Shown: positions 24,172 through 36,084 of the stretch, in pieces
How the letters are laid out: every line of letters starts with the position of its first letter
How positions within the stretch are numbered: the stretch's first letter is position 1
Made by a program: the position numbers and the translations under genes
NCBI GenBank assembly: GCA_964407825.1
Contig: CAYOXD010000001.1
Location: 1 to 64,000, forward strand
DNA: 64,000 nucleotides
From: CAYOXD01 sp964407825
GTDB lineage: Bacteria; Desulfobacterota; Desulfobacteria; Desulfobacterales; JAFDDL01
Direction of reading: 5' to 3'
The notes under the pieces: generated by a model
What the model saw: only the letters and a program-made list of their open reading frames with translations
Databases searched by the model: none
Told to the model about the DNA's origin: nothing

Positions 24172-26211
24172 TCAGATCAAATCCAGCAGGGGGGGATCCT
24201 CCCCCGTATCCAACGCCCCCGTGCCGCCGGGACCGGCCACCTGTTCCCTGAGCGAGGTCAGGGCCATTTCCATCATGCCGGAAAAGGCCTCATCCGGTCG
24301 GTCCATGAGTTGAAACACCCTGTATAAAGGGGGCGGGCCGGAGGTCTCGATGAGATATTTGGAAAGATGCTCTGTCAGCCTATCGCAAAGAGCGGCTCTA
24401 TCCGGCAGGGGGGGGAGAGCCGGAGCCTCGAAAAAAAATTCCCCCCACGAGTTGACGGCCAGAAATTCCGTCCTGGGCATCGGCTGATCGCCGGACCGGG
24501 GGGCAGGGCGAAACAGGACAGCGATCTTCTCCCACCGGGTCGGCCCCGCCAGCCCCTCGGCGGTTGCAGACAGTGGGGAAAGGAATCGATGGACCTCCCG
24601 GATGAGCCTGCGGATCCGACCCGGTCCCAGACCCAGCCGATCCAGCCGGCAACTCAAAAATCCGCCTTCAGGTGGATAAAGCCCGTTGATCAGGAGCCAC
24701 CCCATGGCACCCAACAGCCCGGGGGCTTGAAAAACCAGGCTGTCCGGCCCGTCTTCCGGTCTGTGGAAAACCGTCCAGCATGCCTCCCCTCCCCCGGGCG
24801 CCGGATGACCTCGCAGCTCCAGGGACACGCCATCGACGTGTGTGCGAAAATACGCCGAGCATCGGGGCAGCTTGCCGGGCTTTCTTTTGAGAGCGGCGGC
24901 AATGCGGTTTTTCAGCGCGGTCAGATCAGTCGGTGTCATGGACGAACCCGGGGAGGATGCGCCGCTGGAGTGCGCAATAAGCTCATAGAGGAAGGCCAGC
25001 TTTTGAAATATCCGCTCCTCCAGGGCCAGGCGCGCGTCATCCGGCCACTGATGGAAGGCGGCCATTCGGGCGGTCTTCTCCGCGTTCCATCCCCATTCGG
25101 CCAGATATCGCGCCAGCAACCGCTGCTTGGGACTCGGCTCTCCCCTCTGGCCGCCTCCCTCCCGGGAAGGCTCCCACAGGCGCAAAAAAACGCACTCCCG
25201 CAAAAGGAGAAGTCCCTCGGTGTGGTCGGTGGACTGGAAAAAATCGAGTGCGGTCTGGAACACCGCCGCATAGGGATCCGTCAGCGGCTCCCCCTGTCGA
25301 AGAAGGCCAAAGCCGGATTTGATATGTTCGCACAGCAGCCCCCTTTCGCCGGCAAAAAAGTAGTAGTGGGCAATCAATGCCGCCTTGACGATGGATTTAA
25401 AAGGGGATTTACATGCCTTGAACATCTGCCATAGAAGGGCACCGAGGCACTCGTTGCGATCGATGGTCTCGAGACCGCCCAGATCCATGTAGTCCTCGGG
25501 GATAAACCGAAGGCTTCCGGTGGCCCCTTGGGCCCGCTGGACCCAGTGATCGTACCTGCCCGGAGACAGCCCCGGGGGAAGCACGGCCCAATAGGGAATC
25601 TTGCCGGCGATCATGACGAAGGTCCGGTAGAACTCCTCCTTTAGAAGGGTTCTCTGGGAGGAGCCGGCACTTTCCTCGTCCAGGGCCGCAAACCGGTTCT
25701 CGCGGACATCCGAAACGGTCAGCGTAAAGAGCCCCACCTCCTGACCGTACTGTTCCCGGCTCCACGCCGTGATGCGCCTGAGCTTTTCCTGGAACGCCGC
25801 CTTGCACTCAGCGTCCATCCCCTCATCTTTCACCACGACCCAATAATCGAAGTCGGAGGCACCCGTCTGGGCCAGGGTGCCGGAAGAGCCCATCAGGTAG
25901 AGACCCAGGATGGCACAGCGCTCAGGGGGCAGATTGAGATCTCCCCGCTGCCGACCCCGGTGGCGGCGGACGGCATGAAGGTAAAACCCGGAATCGTGAA
26001 ATCGGTATATGCCCCGGGGCGTTCGCTGGAACGCCACATACCCGGGGACCTCGGGGCGGTTGGCCTGAAGCCAGAAGGGAATCTGTTCAAACAGCTCGAG
26101 TTTCCCTTTCGGCAGATATCGGATCAGCTCGCGGAGTCGCGCGATGTTGTAAGAGACAAACGCCGCCCTGAGTTGCAGCATGCGGCTCACCGAAAAGGAT
26201 TGGGTCATCAT
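24172..26211 (-). CDS. cyaA: Class I adenylate cyclase (CyaA-type)
   Basis: A 679-residue protein matching the N-terminal catalytic part of enterobacterial CyaA. Shared landmarks are LGLYLMGSSGTLAQTGASDFDYWV (nucleotidyltransferase G-S-S and D-x-D motif), SSQRTLLKEEFYRTFVMIAGK, YMDLGGLETI, LGALLWQMFKACKSPFKSIVKAAL, and the polar linker beyond. E. coli CyaA is 848 residues, so the C-terminal glucose-responsive part is shorter or different here. It makes cAMP from ATP. Class I cyclases are mainly gammaproteobacterial, but occur in some Desulfobacterota. The frame has two close starts (M1, M2); no strong ribosome site was seen. Confidence 0.88.
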   Translation of the reverse strand: MMTQSFSVSRMLQLRAAFVSYNIARLRELIRYLPKGKLELFEQIPFWLQANRPEVPGYVAFQRTPRGIYRFHDSGFYLHAVRRHRGRQRGDLNLPPERCAILGLYLMGSSGTLAQTGASDFDYWVVVKDEGMDAECKAAFQEKLRRITAWSREQYGQEVGLFTLTVSDVRENRFAALDEESAGSSQRTLLKEEFYRTFVMIAGKIPYWAVLPPGLSPGRYDHWVQRAQGATGSLRFIPEDYMDLGGLETIDRNECLGALLWQMFKACKSPFKSIVKAALIAHYYFFAGERGLLCEHIKSGFGLLRQGEPLTDPYAAVFQTALDFFQSTDHTEGLLLLRECVFLRLWEPSREGGGQRGEPSPKQRLLARYLAEWGWNAEKTARMAAFHQWPDDARLALEERIFQKLAFLYELIAHSSGASSPGSSMTPTDLTALKNRIAAALKRKPGKLPRCSAYFRTHVDGVSLELRGHPAPGGGEACWTVFHRPEDGPDSLVFQAPGLLGAMGWLLINGLYPPEGGFLSCRLDRLGLGPGRIRRLIREVHRFLSPLSATAEGLAGPTRWEKIAVLFRPAPRSGDQPMPRTEFLAVNSWGEFFFEAPALPPLPDRAALCDRLTEHLSKYLIETSGPPPLYRVFQLMDRPDEAFSGMMEMALTSLREQVAGPGGTGALDTGEDPPLLDLI

Positions 26212-26304
26212 GGATGGGGCCGTTCATTTCATTTTCGTGCGATTACAATTTCTTAACAAGTCTATCACCTTGAGGCCCGCCTGTAAACTCGACTCCTTGA
26301 CTTT

Positions 26305-26342
26305 CAGCGATTCTAACTGAACAAGGTCCATTAAACCCGGCC
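26305..26342 (-). repeat. 38-base dispersed repeat, copy C
   Basis: Reverse-complement orientation relative to copy A, with only one or two changes (for example GTCC for GTTC next to the AATGG core). It abuts the large palindrome that begins at 26339. Confidence 0.75.
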
Positions 26343-26521
26343 GTGATCGACCAGGCGTTCGGCGCCATACGCAACAGCGTCAAGTGACCGTAGGATGCGC
26401 TCCGGACGGCCCGGAAACTCGCTCTCGCTCAAACAGTCCGGGCCGCTTATCCGCCGCTGTATCCAACGGTCACTAAGACGCAATGGCTCACGTGGCGCCG
26501 AACGCCTGGTCGATCACGGCC
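26339..26521. repeat. 183-base nested palindrome
   Basis: The outer arms (26339-26367 and 26493-26521) are complementary over 29 of 29 bases. An inner stem (26384-26396 with 26461-26473) pairs with one mismatch in 13. The innermost stem GGCCCGGA/TCCGGGCC (26408-26415, 26437-26444) closes a 21-base loop with ACTCGCTCTCGCTC. It fills most of the 484-base space between the adenylate cyclase and the FliL-like gene and has no coding capacity. It could be a non-autonomous mobile element or a structured RNA. Confidence 0.85.
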
Positions 26522-26695
26522 TAGTCGTAGTCCCGGTAATGGTGGTTTGGCTTTTGATGTGCACCGGCGATCGTGCTATAGGTTTCATGTAAGGGGCGGT
26601 TAAATGGCTGCCCTCCAAAGCATGCACGTATGAACGCGCAAGCCGGTGGAGGATCTGACATTGAATACTTCCGGTAAAGCCGGGTTCGACCGACC

Positions 26696-27280
26696 ATGAC
26701 GAAAAAAAATACAAAACCGCTTGGCACCGACTCTGGATTCGAGCTGGACAAAATCGATCCCGGGCATCTGCCCCCCCCCCCGTCCACACATGAGATACCC
26801 GGGGCCGTCCCTCACGCTCCGGCCGATGCCAAACCGGCCGTCGGCCTGCGGTCCATCCCGAAGAAACTCATGATCGCTTTGACGACGGCCAGTGTCCTTC
26901 TGGTGGTGCTGACGGGGCTGTTGCTGATCGATTCGAACACGGTCCGCCTCCATCTGCCCTTCTTCGGCACCAATATCCATAAAAAGCCCGATACCTACGT
27001 CAGCGTCGGACCCGTGATCACATCGGTCGATTCCGGCGACCTGATCAAGATGACCCTGGACATCAACTGCAGCAAAAAATCCTACCGCAAAACCGTCAGA
27101 GAGCTGGACAGCCGGGTCCGAAGCCGGATAATCTGGGCGCTTCAGACCCCCACGGCCGCAGGGCTTCTCCGGTCGGGAGATTATATGGGACTCCGCCGGT
27201 ATCTGGCCGCCCGGGTCAAGGAAGTCTTTCCCAAGGGCATGGTGACCGAAATCTATATTTCCCAATTCCTCAGGTATTGA
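26696..27280 (+). CDS. FliL-like membrane protein with poly-C tract
   Basis: A 194-residue protein. Residues 1-50 are polar and proline-rich, encoded in part by a run of 11 C (26771-26781). One transmembrane segment (LMIALTTASVLLVVLTGLLLI; about 58-78) precedes a periplasmic domain with YVSVGPVITSVDSGDLIKMTLDI and a C-terminal VTEIYISQFLRY. The last part resembles the FliL end, which sits near the flagellar stator. No flagellar gene is in the window, so FliL-like is as far as the call goes. Confidence 0.7.
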   Translation: MTKKNTKPLGTDSGFELDKIDPGHLPPPPSTHEIPGAVPHAPADAKPAVGLRSIPKKLMIALTTASVLLVVLTGLLLIDSNTVRLHLPFFGTNIHKKPDTYVSVGPVITSVDSGDLIKMTLDINCSKKSYRKTVRELDSRVRSRIIWALQTPTAAGLLRSGDYMGLRRYLAARVKEVFPKGMVTEIYISQFLRY

Positions 27281-27288
27281 ACCCCCCT

Positions 27289-30036
<2,748 letters not shown>

Positions 30037-30104
30037 TCGTCCTCCCTGACATATTGGAATGCCCTCGTGATCCGATCCCCTTGGGCCGCTGGCTTGATGA
30101 GGCG

Positions 30105-30130
30105 CCCAGGTATCCGGCCCAGGTATCCGG
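30105..30130. repeat. Perfect 13-base tandem duplication in the acnA leader
   Basis: CCCAGGTATCCGG is repeated twice without spacing. It lies between the proposed acnA transcription start (about 30152) and the coding region, so it is in the untranslated leader. Confidence 0.8.
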
Positions 30131-30158
30131 AAAGATTAATATTTTATTATAAATTGTC

Positions 30159-30187
30159 AGTATATGGAAATGCCGCACCGCTGTCAA
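30159..30187 (-). promoter_or_regulatory. Strong sigma70-like promoter of acnA
   Basis: On the minus strand TTGACA (30187-30182), 17-base spacer, TATACT (30164-30159). The -35 element overlaps the last codons of tatD, so acnA can be transcribed independently of tatD. Confidence 0.7.
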
Positions 30188-30957
30188 TACGCAATTGTAT
30201 GTCCATAGAGCGCCCTGGTATTTTCCCACGCCGCCGCCAGCACCTCCTCCTCGCGGACCTGCTTCAATTGGGCAATGGCCTGCACGACCAGGGGCAAATT
30301 GGCCGGTTCGTTGCGCCCCCCCGGGTCGGGGCCCAATACCGGGCTGTCGGTTTCGATCAGGAGATGGGACAGGGGCAACTGCTTGACCAGTTTCTGCTTC
30401 TGCCGGGAACGCACAACGGAAGGCGGAATGGAAAAATAATACCCCGCTTCCACGGCCGGCATCGCCTTTGCGGCCCTGCCGTCGAAGGCATGCAGCTGGA
30501 CCTTCCGGGCGCCCCTTTCCAGCAGCAGACCGATCGCCTCCCGGCCGGCCGAACGGGAATGGACATTGAGGGGCAACCCCAACTCCAGGGAAAGATCGAT
30601 GAAGCGACTGAAAATTTCCATCTGGACCTCCCGCGCACCGGGCGCCTCGATCACCCTGTGGTCGAGCCCCACCTCGCCGATGGCCCAGAGCCGGCCGCGC
30701 TGGGTACGGATGAAATCTATGAGGGCCGCTGCCTCATTCGGGTCGATGTGGGCCGGGTAGAGCCCTGCTGCAGGACGGATCATTGAGTACTCCCGTGACA
30801 GCAGGAGGTTGCGTTCGGCATCTGCCAGATTTTCCCCCACGGCGATCACGGCGGAAATTCCCGCTGCACGGGCTCGCTCGAGCACCACGGCCAGGTCCGA
30901 GGCAAACATGGCATCACACAGGTGGGCATGGGTATCCACCATGGAAGGCTGTTTCAT
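30184..30957 (-). CDS. tatD: TatD-family metal-dependent hydrolase (deoxyribonuclease)
   Basis: A 257-residue TIM-barrel hydrolase. It begins VDTHAHLCDAMFASDL (H-x-H metal site) and has AIGEVGLDHRV (glutamate), NVHSRSAGREAI (histidine), QLHAFDGRA (histidine), and LIETDSPVLGPDPGGRNEP (aspartate). Length and all metal ligands match the family, which acts as a 3'-5' exonuclease in DNA repair in some species. Confidence 0.9.
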   Translation of the reverse strand: MKQPSMVDTHAHLCDAMFASDLAVVLERARAAGISAVIAVGENLADAERNLLLSREYSMIRPAAGLYPAHIDPNEAAALIDFIRTQRGRLWAIGEVGLDHRVIEAPGAREVQMEIFSRFIDLSLELGLPLNVHSRSAGREAIGLLLERGARKVQLHAFDGRAAKAMPAVEAGYYFSIPPSVVRSRQKQKLVKQLPLSHLLIETDSPVLGPDPGGRNEPANLPLVVQAIAQLKQVREEEVLAAAWENTRALYGHTIAY

Positions 30958-31105
30958 TTTTCAACAATTCCTTACAAATCAGCTTGAAAAGGCGCCCCCG
31001 AATGGTTTATGAGGGGAGCGGCGTCAACGGCCAGGCGCCCGATCCATCCACAGCACGATGGGACCAAACGGATATCTGAAACCGAAGGAATAGAGTGGAA
31101 ACCTC

Positions 31106-32878
31106 ATGAACCCCGCAAACCTGATAGATTGTATCGTAAACCATTTCACAGCCGTTGTCGAGTCGGCCTACGACCAGAGCCCGCCGGAGGTCAAGATCGG
31201 AGAGCCGCCCCAGATCAGCATGGGGGACTTCGCCATCGAATGCTTCCCCCTGGCCAAAGCCTTCCGGAAATCCCCCAAGGCCATCGCCGAAGAGCTGGCG
31301 CCCCGGCTCGAAACCAGCGCGCTGATCCGGGAGGCGGTGGCCGCCGGGCCTTACATCAACCTCAGGCTCGACAGCGACGCCCTGTTCTCCTTTGCCTGCC
31401 GGGATCTTTTCACCCTGCCCCCCTTTTCGCCCGCCCCCGTTACAGCAGACTCCCGGCGCGTGATGGTGGAGTATCTGAGCCCCAACACCAACAAGCCGCT
31501 TCACCTGGGACACGTGCGAAACGGCGCCCTCGGCATGGCGGTGGCACGGCTCTATGAGGCAATCGGGTGCCACACCCTCAAGGCAAACCTGGTCAACGAC
31601 CGGGGGGTGCATATCTGCAAGAGTATGCTGGCCTGGCAAACCTGGGGGGGCGGCGCCACACCGGTCACCAGCGGCATCAAGGGGGATCATTTTGTCGGCG
31701 ACTGGTATGTACGCTTTTCAAGGGAAGCCGACGCCGACCCCTCCCTTGACGAGAAGGCACAGGCCATGCTCCAGAAGTGGGAAACAGGCCACTCCGAGAC
31801 GGTACGCATCTGGAAGATGATGAACGAATGGGTCTACGAGGGCTTTTCCGAAACCTATCGCCGGCTCGGCCTCTCGTTTGATGTCTTCTACTACGAATCA
31901 GAAACCTATCGCCACGGCAAACGGGCCATCATGGAGGGGGTTGACAGGGGAATCCTCTTCAGGGACGAGCAAGGGAACACGGTATTTTCCCTGCCCGAGG
32001 CCGAATTCGGGCTCAACGAAAACGGAGAGCCGAAAAAGATCACCCTGCTTCGCCCGGATGGAACCAGCCTGTACATGACCCAGGATGTGGGGACCACCCT
32101 GTTGAAGGTGGCCGAACACCAGTTGGAAGAGTGCATCTTTGTGGTGGGCAGCGAGCAGAATTATCACTTCCAGTGTCTCTTCACCCTCCTTGAGGCTCTG
32201 GGACACGCATGGGCGAAAGACTGCCGCCACCTATCCTACGGCATGGTCTACCTTCCCGAGGGGAAGATGAAATCAAGGGAGGGGAAGGTGGTGGACGCCG
32301 ATGATCTGATAACGGACATGGAGGACCTGGCTGCCCGGGAAGTTCGCAAGCGCGATCCGCAGGGCGAGCTGACCGACGATGCGGTGACCCAGCGTGCCAG
32401 GAAAATCGCCTCGGCTGCCATCAAATTCTATCTTCTGCGGGTGAAACCAACGCAGGACATCCATTTCGACCCGCAGGAATCCATCTCTTTCGATGGATTC
32501 ACCGGCCCCTACTGCCAGTATGCCTACGCCCGCATCAGCGGAATTCTCCGAAAGGCGCGGGAGAGAGGATTCGACACCGAAAAGGAGGCCGGATGCTTCG
32601 ACAACTTGGGGGAAGAAGAAGAACGGGTCCTGGCTCAACTGCTGATCCGCTTTCCCGAGGCTGTCGAGCGGGCCGCCCGGGAGCTCAATCCCTCCTTCAT
32701 CGCCAATTACATCTTCAACGTGGCAAAGTGCTTCAACCAATTCTACAACCGGCACTCGGTGATCCATGCACAGGACCGGGGACTTGCCCTCTCCAGACTG
32801 CACCTGACAGCCGCCGTGGCCCGTATGATCAAAACGGGGCTTAATCTTCTAAATATCGAAGTGATGGAGCAGATGTAA
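31106..32878 (+). CDS. argS: Arginyl-tRNA synthetase
   Basis: A 590-residue class I synthetase charging tRNA-Arg. Present are the N-terminal additional domain (about 1-110), the HIGH-type motif in NTNKPLHLGHVRN, the KMSK-equivalent MKSREGKVV, and the C-terminal DALR anticodon-binding domain ending in LNLLNIEVMEQM. It is convergent with a response regulator 8 bases away. Confidence 0.95.
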   Translation: MNPANLIDCIVNHFTAVVESAYDQSPPEVKIGEPPQISMGDFAIECFPLAKAFRKSPKAIAEELAPRLETSALIREAVAAGPYINLRLDSDALFSFACRDLFTLPPFSPAPVTADSRRVMVEYLSPNTNKPLHLGHVRNGALGMAVARLYEAIGCHTLKANLVNDRGVHICKSMLAWQTWGGGATPVTSGIKGDHFVGDWYVRFSREADADPSLDEKAQAMLQKWETGHSETVRIWKMMNEWVYEGFSETYRRLGLSFDVFYYESETYRHGKRAIMEGVDRGILFRDEQGNTVFSLPEAEFGLNENGEPKKITLLRPDGTSLYMTQDVGTTLLKVAEHQLEECIFVVGSEQNYHFQCLFTLLEALGHAWAKDCRHLSYGMVYLPEGKMKSREGKVVDADDLITDMEDLAAREVRKRDPQGELTDDAVTQRARKIASAAIKFYLLRVKPTQDIHFDPQESISFDGFTGPYCQYAYARISGILRKARERGFDTEKEAGCFDNLGEEEERVLAQLLIRFPEAVERAARELNPSFIANYIFNVAKCFNQFYNRHSVIHAQDRGLALSRLHLTAAVARMIKTGLNLLNIEVMEQM

Positions 32879-32885
32879 AATTAGT

Positions 32886-33356
32886 TCAGTCTTCGCTGAG
32901 AACCCGCTCGATGCGCCCGATCTTCTCGGCAATCCCCGGATGCTGCTCCAGGCGTTTGGAGTAATTCATGTACTTGGCCACAATGGATCGGACCGCGAGC
33001 TGGAGGGCATAGCTCCTGACCGGTTTTTCAAGAAGGTAATTCACATCGGAGGCCACGCACATGTTCACCACATCATCGGTGGCATTGCCGGTGATCATGA
33101 TAGCGTCCTCATGGGCGTAAGGGAATTTATGCTCTACCGCATCCAGGAAAAAAAACCCGCTGCGGTCCCCGAGGAACACATCGACGACGAATATCGCAAG
33201 TCCCACATCGTGAGCCAAGCAATGGGAGAGGGCCTGGTCCGGGTCGTTGAACGCCACCACACGGCCCCAGGGATAAAAGCGCCGGATCGTTTCCGCCATC
33301 ACATTCGAAATCTGGGGATCATCATCCACGATAATGACATCTAATCCGTCCTCCAT
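32886..33356 (-). CDS. Stand-alone response regulator receiver
   Basis: A 156-residue single-domain receiver. Acidic pocket VIIVDDDPQISN, phospho-acceptor in AIFVVDVFLGDRSG, conserved Thr/Ser region IMITGNATDD, and lysine in YLLEKPVRS are intact. A short C-terminal helix (NYSKRLEQHPGIAEKIGRIERVL) follows; no DNA-binding domain. It probably acts by protein contact. The receiver's partner kinase is not adjacent. Confidence 0.88.
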   Translation of the reverse strand: MEDGLDVIIVDDDPQISNVMAETIRRFYPWGRVVAFNDPDQALSHCLAHDVGLAIFVVDVFLGDRSGFFFLDAVEHKFPYAHEDAIMITGNATDDVVNMCVASDVNYLLEKPVRSYALQLAVRSIVAKYMNYSKRLEQHPGIAEKIGRIERVLSED

Positions 33357-33464
33357 TGCGCGCCTCCTCTTATCGGCCCGAGGCCGGCCCGATCCTCGTC
33401 CATCGGAAAGGGAGCATTACCTGATTCTCCCAAGAGTGCTTTCCCCGCTCTTGTTCTCACGAAC

Positions 33465-35009
33465 TCACTTCCCTTGCGATACTACTTCATCCTCTGTTGC
33501 ATGATCCATCTCCCCTTCTGTAGCCGCCGTGTGCTCTTCGGTATCCGGCACTTTCTTCTCTGTGTCCATCATCTCCTCCTCGTACTCGGGCGCGTAGGGA
33601 TCGAAGTAATCATCGGGCAGCGCATCCCCGTCGAGCTCCTCGGCATCGGATTCGAGCCGGCGGTTAACGGAAAAATACCGCTTCAAATCCTCAGCAATGA
33701 ATCGCTCCACCTTCTCGAGGTTTTTCAGATGGGGGTAGGAGAGTTTGTTGACTTTCAGATCGGGCCGGGATATCAGCTCCGCGACCTGCCCGCGAATTCT
33801 TTTCCAAATGGACGCCATATACGCATTCGCGGGCTTCACCAACCGGTCCACATCCTCCCGGCTCTCCCGCAAGTGGCGGGGGAGACGCCACCAGGCAAAC
33901 CAGATCCCCGCCCCAATCCAGCACGCCACGAATCCTGCCAGCGGAAAGAGCAGCTTTTCCATCGCCGGCGCGCCGGAGAGCAATATCATGAAAAAGGAAT
34001 GAACGGGCGTTCCGGTAGCCAGGCTGACAAAAAAGGCCACCAGGAAAAAAATGGCCACACTGCCCAGCAAGGTCTTCTTCAGCGTCGAGCGCAGCAGTCG
34101 TCGACCGATGACCGCAAGGGTGTTCATGGCTTCGGTAGCCATTTTCAACTCATGGAGTTTCCGGTCCACCATTTGGAGAATATGGCCGATCTTGTTTTCC
34201 GGGGCCGACAGGATCTTACGTTTGAGTTCGTCCCGCTCGTCGAGGCTGGCCTCGAAGTCCTGAGCTTCATGGTGGACGGTGGGCGAATAGGTCAGATATA
34301 TCCGGGGAATATCCTTTCGCCCGGTCATCTGGGAGAGATTCCAGCACAGGGTGCCGTAAGAACGCATCAGATCCCCCAAATGGTCACATTCATCGATCCG
34401 GCTCATGACATAAATGATCCGGTCCTCACCGGAGCGCTCCGGCAGGGTGCTGCGAATGGTGGTGTAGGTTTCCTTGATGGTGCCCGCCTTATGAGGATCG
34501 AACATCAATACGATCAGGTCCGCCAGTACGGCAAACTCCCCGATCACTTCAGCGAAATCATATCCCCGGCCTTTTTCGGTCACCGAATCGAGCATCCCCG
34601 GCGAATCGATGATGGCCAGGTTTTCAAGGGTGGGCGTCTCCACCAGCTTCATCAGGAAGTGAGAGGCGAACTGTTCGCCATGGGACTTGAACCTCGAAAA
34701 GGGAAGATTGTCGTCATTGACGAGGGAGGCGCCGCCCACCGATGAGATTCTTTCATTTTCCCCTGGGGCGGTGATGACGGTAAAGGAATCGTCTGTCGGC
34801 GCCTGGCCGGTGAGCTGTATATCCATTCCCAACAGTTCGTTCACCAGGGTCGATTTCCCTGATGAATAGTTACCCAACAGCATCACGGTCGGCTTCCATT
34901 TGAGCACTGCATCCAATGCCCCCGTGTCGAACATGTACTCCTCCAAGAGGGGAAATAGCTTGGTCTCAATGCGTTTCCGGATTTCCTGTTGCAACTCCTT
35001 CTCATTCAT
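33465..35009 (-). CDS. Dynamin-like GTPase with membrane segments
   Basis: A 514-residue protein. The GTPase domain has P-loop LLGNYSSGKSTLVN, a threonine region APTDDSFTV, switch motif IIDSPGM and VMSRIDECDHL. Two hydrophobic stretches (TLLGSVAIFFLVAFFVSLATG and FPLAGFVACWIGAGIWFAWW; about residues 300-360) would anchor it, with an acidic C-terminal tail (EEEMMDTEKKVPDTEEHTA). This matches bacterial dynamin/EHD-like proteins that remodel or guard membranes. Its partner is unknown. Confidence 0.85.
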   Translation of the reverse strand: MNEKELQQEIRKRIETKLFPLLEEYMFDTGALDAVLKWKPTVMLLGNYSSGKSTLVNELLGMDIQLTGQAPTDDSFTVITAPGENERISSVGGASLVNDDNLPFSRFKSHGEQFASHFLMKLVETPTLENLAIIDSPGMLDSVTEKGRGYDFAEVIGEFAVLADLIVLMFDPHKAGTIKETYTTIRSTLPERSGEDRIIYVMSRIDECDHLGDLMRSYGTLCWNLSQMTGRKDIPRIYLTYSPTVHHEAQDFEASLDERDELKRKILSAPENKIGHILQMVDRKLHELKMATEAMNTLAVIGRRLLRSTLKKTLLGSVAIFFLVAFFVSLATGTPVHSFFMILLSGAPAMEKLLFPLAGFVACWIGAGIWFAWWRLPRHLRESREDVDRLVKPANAYMASIWKRIRGQVAELISRPDLKVNKLSYPHLKNLEKVERFIAEDLKRYFSVNRRLESDAEELDGDALPDDYFDPYAPEYEEEMMDTEKKVPDTEEHTAATEGEMDHATEDEVVSQGK

Positions 35010-35224
35010 GGCGATGCCTTCTGCTGGTGCTTATGGTTTATCCGCTTTCCGCCGCATCCCCGCCCCCCCCACCCATGGTGACGGAACTGAGAGATGAACG
35101 TGGCCATACCCCCGTCGGCCCCTACTGGCAGGACCGTCTCTTTTTGTCCATAACAGCTTTTTTCAGGTATTGCCAGTTTCCCTCTTCCAGGACGGAAATC
35201 AAGGGCGAAATAGGGGAAGCCTTC

Positions 35225-36057
35225 TCAGGAGTCCAACCGTACCAGGGACTCGGGCAGGTCCTCGAGAAAATAGGGAACGCCCTGTTGCATGCCGCCGCCA
35301 GCACCGTAAAAGGAGGCCGGTGACCAGCTATAGTGGGTCCAGGTCCGGGTGAGGATGAGTTCATCCTTGGCCCGGGTAATGGCCAGATCCTTCCAGGCCA
35401 GGCCCTCGGCATGACGCCTGACCAGATCCCTGACGACCCATCTGGCCTCCTCCAGATCCGATGAAAAATTCACCAGCATGGGTGTGCTGGCCTCCTTGCG
35501 TACCGCCCGCAGGTGTTTGCCATAACCGATGGCAGAGCGATTCAGCAGCCAGTTTGACAAATCCAGGATCCCCTGGGTGGAGCGATAGTTATCCTCCAGC
35601 CTAAGCACGGTGGAGTCGGGAATCCGGGTCGTAAAGGCGTGGACATTGCGGAAATCGGCACCGCGGAAAGCATAGATGCTCTGGGCGTCGTCTCCCACGC
35701 AGAAAAGACGGGCGGGATCACGCAGCCCTTGCAACACCTGCCACTGCAGCGGATTGGTGTCCTGCATCTCATCGACGAGAATGTGATCGTACAACCCACG
35801 CATCCGCGCCGCTGTGGCCGCATCGTTCAACTTCTCCACGAACCTGAACAGGATGTCGTCGTAATCGAGATATCCGCTGCGCCGCTTCCGCTCATCGTAG
35901 GCGGCAAAGATGTCGCAAAGCTTCTCCCGCAGGGGGGGAGCGTAGTCCGTGTGGCGACTGAGATGGTACTGGTTTTGCCTGTACCGGCCCCGGCCAGGAC
36001 CCGAACGTGTCCACCGCCGTGTTCAACCGCGGCCCTTTGCTGTAAATTCAATTGCAT
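35225..36057 (-). pseudogene. Internally deleted UvrD/Rep-family helicase
   Basis: The N-terminus (LNLQQRAAVEHGGGHVRVLAGAGTGKTST) carries the Walker A motif. It is then joined, out of frame, to HLSRHTDYAPPLREKLCDIFAAYDERKRRSGYLDYDDILFRF. From there motifs II and III are normal (ILVDEMQDTNPLQW, FCVGDDAQSIYAFRGADFRNVH, LRLEDNYRS). After AWKDLAI the sequence jumps straight to TRAKDELILTRT, which in full-length relatives is near the C-terminus. So two internal deletions of roughly 100 and 250 residues are implied from a normal length near 650. It cannot be a working helicase. Collapse in assembly is a possible but less likely explanation. Confidence 0.75.
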
Positions 36058-36084
36058 ACCAGATAATAGCGACCACGACCGCGC

